Source of the DNA: Candidatus Fermentibacterota bacterium
Lineage (GTDB): Bacteria; JAFGKV01
Reading direction: 5' to 3'
Length of the DNA stretch: 48,438 nt
NCBI GenBank assembly: GCA_030620115.1
Contig: JAUXFG010000005.1
Span: 1-48,438 of the forward strand
Below are positions 41,342 to 48,438 of this stretch, piece by piece. The translations under genes were made by a program, and so were the position numbers. The first letter of the stretch is position 1. Each line of letters begins with the position of its first letter. Under the pieces are notes generated by a model. It saw only the letters and a list, made by a program, of their open reading frames with translations. It had not been told where the DNA came from and did no database searches.

Positions 41342-42608
41342 GTTCCAGCTCCTTGATTCTTTCAAAAATACAGTCAGAGAGATGTGCTTCCCCCTTCACG
41401 ATATCCTCTGCCAGGGCCTCACAGCTTGGTGCACCACAGGCGCCACACTGCCTGCCCGGCAGCAATGAACGATACTCTTCGATCTTGGCCATCTTCTCCA
41501 AGGCACGAGTCAAATCAGTATCCAGAGGTTCGGGCTCCTGGGGCAGGAATTTCTTCTGGTCGAGAAGGTATGTCTGTTCCAGCTGCCGCTCGATTTTTCT
41601 TGGATCCACGCGGCTTCGCACTCCATACTGCTCGACGAGATTGGCAATGTGGCTTGCCGCCACATGTTTGTTCTGAACCACCAGGGGCCCGCCGACGCAA
41701 CCTCCGGGACAAATCGAGAGTTCGAGGTAGTCAACGTCTCCCAAATGTTCTGCCTCGACATCATCCAAGATCTGGATAACATCGCCGACCCCGGTCACCG
41801 AAAGCGAGGTCATGGAGGGGAGCCCGCGCATGCTAGCCTGGCCAGTGGCCCAGCTGATCCCTACACCGCTGGATTTCTGCAGAATCCAATCATCTTCGAT
41901 CTCCTTGAGCGCCTTGCGCAGCCGAACGTACAGATCCCGAATTGCAATGGCGCCATCGAGATTTGACTTCTCCACGCCCACCGGATCCGTAATGGAGATC
42001 ATCTTGGCCGGGCACGGTGTGATATGGAAAACACCGATCTCGCCGGACTCTATCCCCCGCTCGCGCATGATCTTGCGACGCATCTGATCCGCCGCGATCT
42101 CCCGGGGGGTCTCGATGGGTATGATATGGTCTATCAGTTTCGGGTAGTTCTTCAGGATCAACCGCGTCACCGCGGGGCAGAAATTGGAGAGCATGGGCCT
42201 GACCGCAGTGTGACTCCGCAAGTACTCGCCAATAGCGATAAGCACCATCTCGCAGTTGAGCGCCAGGTCACAGACTTTATGGAATCCGATCTTGCGCAAG
42301 GCCAAGAGGATGTCATTCGGCGTGTAGAGATCGCCAAACTGTGCATAGAGTGCCGGCGAGGGCAGCGCGACCAAGACCTTATACCCGGTAAGGTCTTCGG
42401 CGTGCAAGGTCATGGATTTTACCGCCTGCTCCGGGCAGACGCGAAGACATTCCCCACAGTCGATACAGAGCTCGCTCTTGTTCACCTCCGCCTTGCCATC
42501 TCTGACCCGTATTGCCTGCACAGGACAGGCAAGCGTACAGACCACGCATCCCGTGCAGAGCTCCTTGTCTATCATGATGGAATGCGAGGAGTGCGTGAGG
42601 TACTTCAC
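41292..42608 (-). CDS. HydS-like sensory [FeFe]-hydrogenase homologue
   Basis: A 438-residue protein. Two [4Fe-4S] motifs start it (CTGCVVCTLACPVQAI and CIDCGECLRVCPEQAV), then the H-cluster fold: motif L1 SNFCPAVT, L2 ITPCPAKM and L3 SICPGGCVGGP. The four H-cluster ligand positions are kept (Cys144, Cys199, Cys300, Cys304), but the proton-transfer Cys just before Cys144 is Phe143. Loss of that Cys is typical of sensory HydS proteins. A C-terminal FeS domain (CGACGAPSCEALAEDIV, then Cys near DCIFERI) replaces the PAS domain of other HydS. It probably senses H2 or redox state. GTG 42608 is preceded by AGGGAG. Confidence 0.85.
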   Translation of the reverse strand: MKYLTHSSHSIMIDKELCTGCVVCTLACPVQAIRVRDGKAEVNKSELCIDCGECLRVCPEQAVKSMTLHAEDLTGYKVLVALPSPALYAQFGDLYTPNDILLALRKIGFHKVCDLALNCEMVLIAIGEYLRSHTAVRPMLSNFCPAVTRLILKNYPKLIDHIIPIETPREIAADQMRRKIMRERGIESGEIGVFHITPCPAKMISITDPVGVEKSNLDGAIAIRDLYVRLRKALKEIEDDWILQKSSGVGISWATGQASMRGLPSMTSLSVTGVGDVIQILDDVEAEHLGDVDYLELSICPGGCVGGPLVVQNKHVAASHIANLVEQYGVRSRVDPRKIERQLEQTYLLDQKKFLPQEPEPLDTDLTRALEKMAKIEEYRSLLPGRQCGACGAPSCEALAEDIVKGEAHLSDCIFERIKELEHALEGDRGGVESGDPE

Positions 42609-42632
42609 CTGATTTCTCCCTTCACTTTGAGA

Positions 42633-43049
42633 TCAGTTGAGAAAAAGGTCGATATCAAGCGTGGTACCAACGCCAACGGTAGAGGTGATCTCGAAATGAT
42701 CCGATGTCTTCCGTATGTTCGGTAATCCGAGCCCCGCACCGAAGCCCCGCTCACGCATCGCCCGTGTTGCGGTGGAGTAGCCCTCGGTCATGGCCAAGGA
42801 AATGTCGGGAATACCGGGCCCTTTGTCTTTGAATCTCATATAGATCTTCTCGGCCGTAATCTCCAGGGACACTTGGCACTCATGGGCGTAGAGCACGGCA
42901 TTTATCTCTGCCTCATAGGCAATGATCATGGCGCGCCAGATCAATTCACCGTCCAGATTCAGCTGCTTGAGGATTTTCTTGATCTGTTTGGACACGGAGC
43001 CGGCCTTTTGGAAATTGCCACCTTCTACGCGAAACACTTTCTTGAACAT
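42633..43049 (-). CDS. RsbW/SpoIIAB-like GHKL anti-sigma-type ATPase
   Basis: A 138-residue protein with the serine-kinase type HATPase domain: YEAEINAVLYAHE (N-box), DKGPGIPD (G1) and ERGFGAGLGLPNI (G2). This arrangement matches RsbW/SpoIIAB anti-sigma factors. No anti-anti-sigma (STAS) gene is adjacent, but the HydS-like sensor gene follows directly. ATG 43049 has AGGA 8 nt upstream and starts at the first strand; an in-frame GTG at 43079 lacks a ribosome site. Confidence 0.83.
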   Translation of the reverse strand: MFKKVFRVEGGNFQKAGSVSKQIKKILKQLNLDGELIWRAMIIAYEAEINAVLYAHECQVSLEITAEKIYMRFKDKGPGIPDISLAMTEGYSTATRAMRERGFGAGLGLPNIRKTSDHFEITSTVGVGTTLDIDLFLN

Positions 43050-43119
43050 CTTGCTATCCTGGATGCCCCAATCGGGCACATCTCAGCGTAGGGGTACGGC
43101 ACACCATGAAAAGGGATTC

Positions 43120-43470
43120 TCAGGACCGCAGGGCGGGCTGGAGCCCCTCGGCATAGAGAAGCCCGCATGCCTCGAACATGCTGAGCTTTGTGACAAGCAC
43201 GGGGATTTGTTCCTCTACTGCCGTGTCGATGATATCCGCCGAAGGACGCCGGTTCCCGATGAATACGACGCCGGAAAGATCGAAGAGCTCTGCGGTATTG
43301 ATTATCTGCTGATCCAGGAGGCCGGTGATCCAGAGAGCCCCCCTACTACACGATGCGAGTACCTGGCTGATGAGATCCGAGGCATGGACCGTGGTGATGT
43401 CTCTCTCCAAATCTTTCACCGAGACCAGCACGTCGGCCTCGAGCAGTTCAGCTATTCTCTTGAGCTGCAC
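43120..43470 (-). CDS. DRTGG-domain protein (second)
   Basis: A 116-residue DRTGG-type protein: MQLKRIAELLEADVLV, HASDLISQVLASCSRGALW, ITGLLDQQIINTAELFDLSG, VVFIGNRRPSADIIDTAVEE. It is similar in layout to the product of 41000-41341 and probably an ancient duplicate. It starts at GTG 43470, 4 nt after the NuoE-like stop, with GGTG as only a weak ribosome site, so coupling to NuoE translation is likely. Confidence 0.8.
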   Translation of the reverse strand: MQLKRIAELLEADVLVSVKDLERDITTVHASDLISQVLASCSRGALWITGLLDQQIINTAELFDLSGVVFIGNRRPSADIIDTAVEEQIPVLVTKLSMFEACGLLYAEGLQPALRS

Positions 43471-43474
43471 GATA

Positions 43475-43954
43475 TCACCGATACTGCGCGAGTATCTTCT
43501 TCACGTCGGCGGGTTTCACCTTCCCATGGAAATCCTCGTCGATCATGATCACCGGCGCCAATCCGCAACATCCGACACAACGGACTGGCTCAAAAGAAAA
43601 CATGCCGTCCTCCGTCACCTGCTCCGGCTTCACACCAAGCTCGTTCTCCATGGCAATCATGAGCTGTGGGGCATCCTTTATATGGCACGCCGTGCCTAGG
43701 CAGATCTTGATGATGTGCTTCCCTGTCGGCTGCAACTTGAAGGCTTTGTAGAACGTGACAACAGTGTAGACATGAGATAATGGAACGGAGAGCTCCTCGG
43801 CAATACGTTCCAGAGATGCCCTGGGAATATAGCCGAGGCCGCGCTGAACATCTTGGAGGATTGCTATCAAGGCACTCGCATCATGGTTGTTCCGTGTCAG
43901 GATACGATCCGTCTCCTCAATCACTTCCATTTGTTCTGTTGCAACTGCTTCCAT
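43475..43954 (-). CDS. NuoE/HydC-like [2Fe-2S] subunit
   Basis: A 159-residue thioredoxin-like [2Fe-2S] subunit that relays electrons from the NuoF-type flavoprotein. Helical N-terminus (LQDVQRGLGYIPRASLERIA) followed by VYTVVTFYKAFKL and the four cluster ligands Cys85, Cys90 (CLGTACHIKDAP), Cys126 and Cys130 (CVGCCGLAPVI). It is the first gene of the cluster; GAGGAG 8 nt before ATG 43954 supports the start over the open frame extending to 43987. Confidence 0.92.
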   Translation of the reverse strand: MEAVATEQMEVIEETDRILTRNNHDASALIAILQDVQRGLGYIPRASLERIAEELSVPLSHVYTVVTFYKAFKLQPTGKHIIKICLGTACHIKDAPQLMIAMENELGVKPEQVTEDGMFSFEPVRCVGCCGLAPVIMIDEDFHGKVKPADVKKILAQYR

Positions 43955-44698
43955 GACATGTCTCCTCACGTGGCCTGGTGATGTCAACCTCGCGTCCTCT
44001 AATCCACTGGTTTCCGCCGATGCAATAATGCAAGGACCGTGTATGGTTTCCTCTCAACATTCGAGCTCCCCATTCGACATGTCGCCAAGCGAAGGGCTCT
44101 CGCAAATACTGAAACCGCAGCTTGTCCACAACTCGCGATAAGGCCGCGGAGTGGCCAATATATGCGGCACGAATCCCCCCCGCCAGACCTGTGGGACCAT
44201 ATCCTTTTTTCCCGTTCCTCAAGTCTCTCTATCATGCCCGGAGTGGATCTAATATCCGCGCGTCACGCAAGAGACCATATTTATCCTTGACGCCTCTATG
44301 TTTACTTCTCTAAACTCGGCCAACGATTTGTCCTTCTCAGGCATAACACTCTTAGCCCGGACTTCTCACCGGCTTTCGAAGCGAAGTCCCGCGTCGGACG
44401 CGGGATTCTGAATGCGAGGCTTGCGACTGAGGATCCCGCAGGCGTATCCTCTGCGATACGTCGAGGAAGCCGACAGAGCGTAACGAAGTCCCGCGTCGGA
44501 CGCGGGATGCCATATTGGCGGCTGTAGCCGAAAGCTGGTGAGAAGTTCGGGTTAGATGCCGATGACTTCATTGGGCTCTGCTTCGCGACCTGCCGGCAGG
44601 CAGACAGGTGTATTTGAGGCTCTGGAATGGTCGGCACAGAAGACGTTGCGTGCCAAGGAGTTGTTAAATTACCTCTGAAGGAAAGGGGAAAACCCGGC
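43955..44698. other. Divergent intergenic region between the redox cluster and gdhA
   Basis: 745 bp without a gene. Two direct copies of GAAGTCCCGCGTCGGACGCG, each a CCCGCGTC/GACGCGGG hairpin, lie at 44382-44405 and 44488-44510, and CTGCCGGCAGGCAGACAGGT is at 44591-44610. Candidate promoter boxes are too weak to claim. Regulation of the two divergent units presumably sits here. Confidence 0.6.
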
Positions 44699-46051
44699 AT
44701 GATTGAGGAGATTTTTCAGCAAGTAGTGGGCCGTGATCCAAATCAACCTGAATTCCATCAGGCGGTCAAGGAAGTATTCGATTCATTGGCCGTGGTCCTG
44801 GAGAAGAGACCCGAATACCGCCAGATGAAGCTTCTGGAAAGAATCGCCGAACCCGAGCGCGTTATTATGTTCCGGGTTCCTTGGACGAATGATCGGGGAG
44901 AGATACAAGTAAATCGTGGATTTAGGATCGAGATGAATTCCGCCATCGGTCCGTATAAGGGAGGTCTGCGCTTCCATCCTTCCGTCAACCTCTCGATCTT
45001 GAAGTTCCTGGCCTTTGAGCAGGTATTCAAGAATGCGCTGACCACCCTGCCCATGGGCGGTGGTAAGGGCGGCTCCGACTTCGATCCCAAGGGAAAGTCG
45101 GACAACGAGGTTATGCGTTTCTGCCAGAATTTTATGAGTGAGCTTTTCCGTCACATCGGGCCCAATACCGATATTCCCGCCGGCGACATCGGCGTGGGCG
45201 GCCGAGAGATCGGCTACATGTTCGGGATGTACAAGAAACTCCGCAATGAGTTCACCGGTGTGCTCACCGGCAAGGGTCGTACATGGGGTGGAAGCCTTAT
45301 CAGACCGGAGGCTACCGGCTATGGCGCCGTCTACTTCGCCGCCGAGATGTTGAGCACGCGGGGCGAGACCCTTGAGGGCAAGGCTTGCCTCATCTCCGGT
45401 TCCGGGAATGTTGCCCAGTTTGCCACGGAGAAAGTGAACGACTTGGGTGGAAAGGTCGTGACTCTTTCCGATTCGTCCGGCTACATCTATGATGAGCAAG
45501 GCATCGATGCCGACAAGCTGGCCTTCATCATGGATCTGAAGAATGTCCGCCGCGGAAGAATCAAGGAGTACGCCGAGAAGTACCCCAACGCCGTGTACAC
45601 GCCCGTTGACCGCGGCTTGGATTACAACCCCCTCTGGAATCACAAGGCCGCGTGCGCTGTCCCCAGCGCCACGCAGAATGAGATCAATGGCAAGGATGCG
45701 CAGAATCTTATCGACAATGGCGTCTACGTCGTTTCAGAAGGCGCCAACATGCCGTCCACACCGGACGCCGTCGATATTTACCTGGACAACAAGATCCTCT
45801 TCGGCCCGGGTAAGGCCGCCAATGCCGGTGGCGTCGCGGTCTCCGGCCTCGAGATGTCCCAAAACAGCCTTCGCCTTTCTTGGACCAGGGAAGAGGTGGA
45901 CAGCCGCCTCCATGGCATCATGAAGTCTATCCACAAGTCATGTGTGGATGCATCCACGGAATTCGGCATGGCCGGCAACTACGTTGCAGGCGCGAACATC
46001 GCCGGATTCCTGAAGGTCGCCGATGCCATGATCGCGCACGGCGTCGTCTAG
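44699..46051 (+). CDS. gdhA: Glutamate dehydrogenase, hexameric NADP type
   Basis: Converts 2-oxoglutarate plus ammonium to glutamate with NADPH (or the reverse). The 450-residue length and sequence match the short-chain hexameric GdhA class: GPYKGGLRFHPSVN, substrate/catalytic-lysine segment PMGGGKGGSDFDPKGKS, PAGDIGVGGREIGYM, GSGNVAQ for the dinucleotide-binding fold and NAGGVAVSGLEMSQN. GGGG-containing purine tract before ATG 44699 is a plausible ribosome site; the frame is open from 44627. It is divergent from the Stn-like cluster, which could supply its NADPH. Confidence 0.96.
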   Translation: MIEEIFQQVVGRDPNQPEFHQAVKEVFDSLAVVLEKRPEYRQMKLLERIAEPERVIMFRVPWTNDRGEIQVNRGFRIEMNSAIGPYKGGLRFHPSVNLSILKFLAFEQVFKNALTTLPMGGGKGGSDFDPKGKSDNEVMRFCQNFMSELFRHIGPNTDIPAGDIGVGGREIGYMFGMYKKLRNEFTGVLTGKGRTWGGSLIRPEATGYGAVYFAAEMLSTRGETLEGKACLISGSGNVAQFATEKVNDLGGKVVTLSDSSGYIYDEQGIDADKLAFIMDLKNVRRGRIKEYAEKYPNAVYTPVDRGLDYNPLWNHKAACAVPSATQNEINGKDAQNLIDNGVYVVSEGANMPSTPDAVDIYLDNKILFGPGKAANAGGVAVSGLEMSQNSLRLSWTREEVDSRLHGIMKSIHKSCVDASTEFGMAGNYVAGANIAGFLKVADAMIAHGVV

Positions 46052-46067
46052 TACTCGCCTTCCTGCA

Positions 46068-46110
46068 AAAAGCCGGGGCCCTCGGGGTCCCGGCTTTCTT
46101 GTTCTTCCTC
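46068..46110 (+). terminator. Rho-independent terminator of gdhA
   Basis: Arms AAAGCCGGG and CCCGGCTTT, with inner GCCC and GGGGT pairing partly, followed by CTTGTTCTTCCT. It begins 17 bp after the gdhA stop. Confidence 0.85.
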
Positions 46111-46137
46111 CTCAAACAAGTGTTCAGTGGTTCGGTC

Positions 46138-46402
46138 CGGCCTCTGATCCCCCCTCAACCCCGAACTCCGAACCCTGAACTCTGAACCCCGAACTCTGAA
46201 CCCCGAACCCTGAACTCTCTCCTCTCCCCATCCCCCCGCCCAGATTCTTCGGTCGCTCCGCTCCCTCAGAATGACAGGCTTTCACACATCCACATAGGCA
46301 CCACCACTGTCATTCTGAGCGACCGCAAGAAGCGAAGAATCTCTCCCACATCCTCTCTCCGTCATCTGAACTCCGAACCCTGAACTCTGAACCCCGAACC
46401 CT
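46138..46402. repeat. Heptamer tracts around inverted-repeat element copy 5
   Basis: 46152-46212 is an imperfect array of CCCGAAC/CTCTGAA/CCCTGAA heptamers and 46365-46402 continues it. Between them, 46241-46342 (102 bp) is a full BIME-like element: AGATTCTTCGGTCGCTCC...CAGAATGACA, spacer, TGTCATTCTGAG...GAAGAATCT. The stretch 46111-46724 has no gene. Confidence 0.8.
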
Positions 46403-46643
46403 GCAGCACCTTTGCCGCGGCAATGCCCAATCGAACTCATTTGACTCAATTACTCCAACAATCGAAATATATCCGGCCAAACACATGCCCCCTTCCTCTC
46501 CAGTTCACCGTTGACATTGAAGGCTCTCACGCCACATATTCATACTTAGCCCGCATTTAGGGTGATGGAATATCGGGTCGGAAGGATTGGGATCTCATTG
46601 TTTCATCGGTCCGAGAAGCCTTGTCTTGTTCTTCTCCATCCTT

Positions 46644-46671
46644 CCCCAACACCCCATCACCCCATTACCCC
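46644..46671 (-). promoter_or_regulatory. C-rich tract able to form a G-quadruplex on the minus strand
   Basis: Four runs of four C at 46644-46647, 46652-46655, 46660-46663 and 46668-46671, separated by AACA, ATCA and ATTA. It lies 54 bp upstream of the lipoprotein start. It resembles the tract at 8911-8946 in sequence, but relative to the gene it is on the opposite strand. Confidence 0.5.
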
Positions 46672-46724
46672 ATTCTCGGGAATGGATTGGAAGGATTAGC
46701 CCGATCTTCTCGACCAGGAGGGAA

Positions 46725-47924
46725 ATGATGAGATATAGACAGGCCCTACCGCTGGTCATGATTCTTGTGGTCATGGTCTTCTCATGTGGTGAGGAAGAGA
46801 CTACGGCGCCCCCCGAGACCATCTCCATCGCATCATACATATCTCGGGTATATGATGCCGACTACATCGTGGGCCAGGAGCCCCCACCTCCCACCGGGGA
46901 GGGTTCGGTCACCGTTGCGACCAGAGACTCTCTCGTGGGGCGTGGTTCAACCTTCTATTTGAGGGTGACCCACGGTACCGGTGTTGAAGATATTATTCTG
47001 AGTGTGGAAGATGCCGTGGGATACTACGTCAGAACCGCCCATCCCGAGTCTTCAACAACGAAGATCGCCGGGTTTCTCATGATGGCAAATCAGAATTCCT
47101 TCACCATGGTATGCAGGGCACGATGCGAGGACGGGACAGTGCTCAAGGCCGCTACGCAGAACATCAACGTGCTCTCGCAAGAATCGGTGAAGTACTATAT
47201 CAGCGGCGTTGAAGGCGCCACGTTCGTTGAAGACGAACTGCCTGAGCCGAACAGAGGGCCGACCATTACCAATATCACCGGCGATAGTATTATGATAAGT
47301 GGTGGATCCGCGGAACTCACTGTTTCGACTTTTGTTCCCGCCCAGGCAGTGATCATCGGCGTACCCAATACCTTTGGGTACTTCCGCCTTCCCACCCAGG
47401 ATCTACCCGGAGACGTGGATATCACCATCTTCCTGGCTCAGACAGCAACACCAGGATTCAGCATCAGTTTTATCACCGAGGAGTTCGGGAGACCTGAATA
47501 TGGCAGCATTGCCTCCTTGACCCCTGCGCTCATCGCCGTGGGCGGAGGGGACGTGCAGGTAAGTCTCGCATTCTCCCCCAGCCAAGATCTCGATCTCCAT
47601 CTCGTGGAGCCCACGAGAGAGGAAATCTACTATGGCTACCCGTCATCTAGTGCGGGGGGCTGGCTAGATCTTGACTCCAATGCAGCCTGCCATCAGGACC
47701 ACGTCAATAATGAGAACATCACATATGCACAGACCACGCCGCCCTCTGGGGAGTATATCGTTCGAGTGGATTTCTGGGAAAGCTGTGATGGTGGGGGGGC
47801 CGACTTCAGGGTGGTCACCGTCATACGGGGAGATGTCCAAATCTATCGCGATGATTTCACCATATTTGATGAGAGTCACGGCGGCCAAGGATCCGGGAGA
47901 GAGATCTGCCGGTTCACCTTCTGA
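46725..47924 (+). CDS. Lipoprotein with YfaP/DUF2135-like C-terminal domain
   Basis: Predicted lipoprotein of 400 residues. MMRYRQALPLVMILVVMVFSC ends in a lipobox with Cys at about 20-21. The middle part (residues 30-290) is beta-rich with two similar units (VTVATRDSLVGRGSTFYLRV and ITGDSIMISGGSAELTVS) and no recognised family. The C-terminal 125 residues resemble the DUF2135/YfaP fold: LAFSPSQDLDLHLVEPTREE, YYGYPSSSAGGWLDLDSNA, and PSGEYIVRVDFW. Such domains occur in envelope proteins of unknown role. AGGAGGG 5-6 nt upstream of ATG 46725 gives the start; ATG 46728 is equally possible. Confidence 0.78.
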   Translation: MMRYRQALPLVMILVVMVFSCGEEETTAPPETISIASYISRVYDADYIVGQEPPPPTGEGSVTVATRDSLVGRGSTFYLRVTHGTGVEDIILSVEDAVGYYVRTAHPESSTTKIAGFLMMANQNSFTMVCRARCEDGTVLKAATQNINVLSQESVKYYISGVEGATFVEDELPEPNRGPTITNITGDSIMISGGSAELTVSTFVPAQAVIIGVPNTFGYFRLPTQDLPGDVDITIFLAQTATPGFSISFITEEFGRPEYGSIASLTPALIAVGGGDVQVSLAFSPSQDLDLHLVEPTREEIYYGYPSSSAGGWLDLDSNAACHQDHVNNENITYAQTTPPSGEYIVRVDFWESCDGGGADFRVVTVIRGDVQIYRDDFTIFDESHGGQGSGREICRFTF

Positions 47925-47966
47925 GGCGATCGTGATCACCGAGCCGATTTCCATTCCAAGTGACTG

Positions 47967-48272
47967 ATGGCAGCGGATCATTCCGAAGCCGTCCGCGCCA
48001 AGTATCTCCGTGAGCTGCATCAGGTTCTGATCAGTCGTTCGATCTGGCTGTTCCGGAGCTTCCTGAGGGAATGGTCAGTTCTGCTCGGTCCCCTTGGCGC
48101 CATACTCGAAGCCAAATCCGATGACGATCTGGCACGGTTCATGGAAGACGTGGCGCATGCCATGCAGGCGAGCTCCAACAATCAACTGGCATCCCAGTTC
48201 TGTGCTCCCTGGTTGCTCCCTCGGAAGAATCTGGAATCTGGGTGGGAGGGGGATGGGAGAAGGAAGCGTTGA
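47967..48272 (+). CDS. Short hypothetical protein
   Basis: A 101-residue frame 42 bp after the lipoprotein stop. Residues 1-85 look protein-like and helical (AVRAKYLRELHQVLISRSI, DDDLARFMEDVAHAMQASSN), with no recognised domain. The last 15 residues run into a repeat (GGGTGGGAGGGGGATGGG), so the true end may be altered. No clear ribosome site precedes ATG 47967. It may be an orphan fragment. Confidence 0.4.
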   Translation: MAADHSEAVRAKYLRELHQVLISRSIWLFRSFLREWSVLLGPLGAILEAKSDDDLARFMEDVAHAMQASSNNQLASQFCAPWLLPRKNLESGWEGDGRRKR

Positions 48273-48303
48273 GCGTTCAGAAGATGGAGGAAGGATGTAG
48301 GAG

Positions 48304-48404
48304 AGATTCTTCGCTCCTTGCAGTCGCTCAGAATGACAGTGCCAGTGCGCAGAAGTATGTGGCGCCACGTGTCATTCTGAGGGAGCGGAGTGACCGAAGA
48401 ATCT
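48304..48404. repeat. Inverted-repeat element (BIME-like), copy 6
   Basis: 101 bp, with arms AGATTCTTCGCTCCTTGCAG...CAGAATGACA and GTCATTCTGAGGGAGCGGAG...GAAGAATCT. The spacer is the reverse-sense relative of that in copy 5. It ends 34 bp before the window edge. Confidence 0.85.
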
Positions 48405-48438
48405 CGGTGGGGGAGGAGGAGGAGAAGAGAGCGTTCAG

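Noticed and set aside
44659-44673. Rex operator (TTGTTAAATTACC) before gdhA
   Set aside because: Only one half of the palindromic consensus is matched, and it lies too near the start codon to judge.
44783-45643. Long minus-strand frame of 286 codons opposite gdhA
   Set aside because: It lies wholly within the strongly conserved glutamate dehydrogenase gene and has no motif or ribosome site; it is a codon-bias shadow.

Overview
The window is about 48.4 kb of bacterial chromosome, moderately GC-rich, with roughly 30 credible genes separated by unusually repeat-rich intergenic DNA. Four predicted secreted proteins end in the same FlgD/T9SS-type C-terminal sorting domain. Together with PEGA-domain Ser/Thr kinase and sigma-54 signalling, a DUF3160 protein, a DUF5683-like protein and an anaerobic-type NADH/ferredoxin gene cluster, this suggests an anaerobic or fermentative member of the FCB supergroup or a related candidate phylum (for example Eisenbacteria, Fermentibacteria, WOR-3 or KSB1-like). 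That placement is inference; there is no rRNA or ribosomal marker in the window.

Layout. 0-4 kb: a Cas4-like/RNase H-like nuclease (TM0106 family) and a Dna2/UPF1-like helicase, which look like a split nuclease-helicase. 4.5-12.5 kb: glycogen synthase, a Tat-exported phosphoesterase, a DksA/TraR zinc-finger protein, a LysM lytic transglycosylase and a URO-D-like protein, all on the minus strand; then a divergent secreted GH13 amylase. 12.4-17.8 kb: an accessory stretch with eight copies of a hairpin REP, one intact REP-associated tyrosine transposase (RAYT), two RAYT remnants, a HicBA module, a lone MNT nucleotidyltransferase, an RHH/MazF module, a truncated membrane-protein gene and a secreted beta-propeller protein. 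17.8-24.9 kb: secreted DUF3160, choice-of-anchor-V and kelch proteins and a CDF metal exporter. 23-29 kb: a tightly packed minus-strand operon of lipoprotein, sigma-54 activator, PEGA Ser/Thr kinase, kelch protein and DUF5683-like membrane protein. 29-32.3 kb: a TPR protein, a receiver-DnaA fusion and a membrane polyferredoxin.

33.6-44 kb is a ten-gene minus-strand cluster. Its structural genes are NuoE-like, a thioredoxin-like [2Fe-2S] protein, NuoF/HydB-like, and a 1237-residue fusion of a NuoG-type ferredoxin, a GltD/NfnB-like flavoprotein, [4Fe-4S] domains and a degenerate molybdopterin domain. No catalytic [FeFe]-hydrogenase is present in the window. The composition resembles the Sporomusa-type electron-bifurcating transhydrogenase (Stn), built from Hyd modules. 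Interleaved are regulatory genes usually seen with [FeFe] hydrogenases: a HydS-like sensor, two DRTGG proteins, two GHKL ATPases and a PHP protein. A divergent NADP-type glutamate dehydrogenase follows, and would be a consumer of NADPH.

Intergenic DNA carries several dispersed repeat families: a constant-length (101-103 bp) inverted-repeat element in six copies, a perfect 36-bp palindrome in two copies (one overlapping the glgA stop codon), heptameric tracts of the GAACCCT type, C-rich G-quadruplex-forming tracts, and other hairpin repeats. The most unusual gene is the receiver-DnaA AAA+ fusion; the most unusual gene neighbourhoods are the Stn-like redox cluster and the REP/RAYT/toxin-antitoxin stretch.
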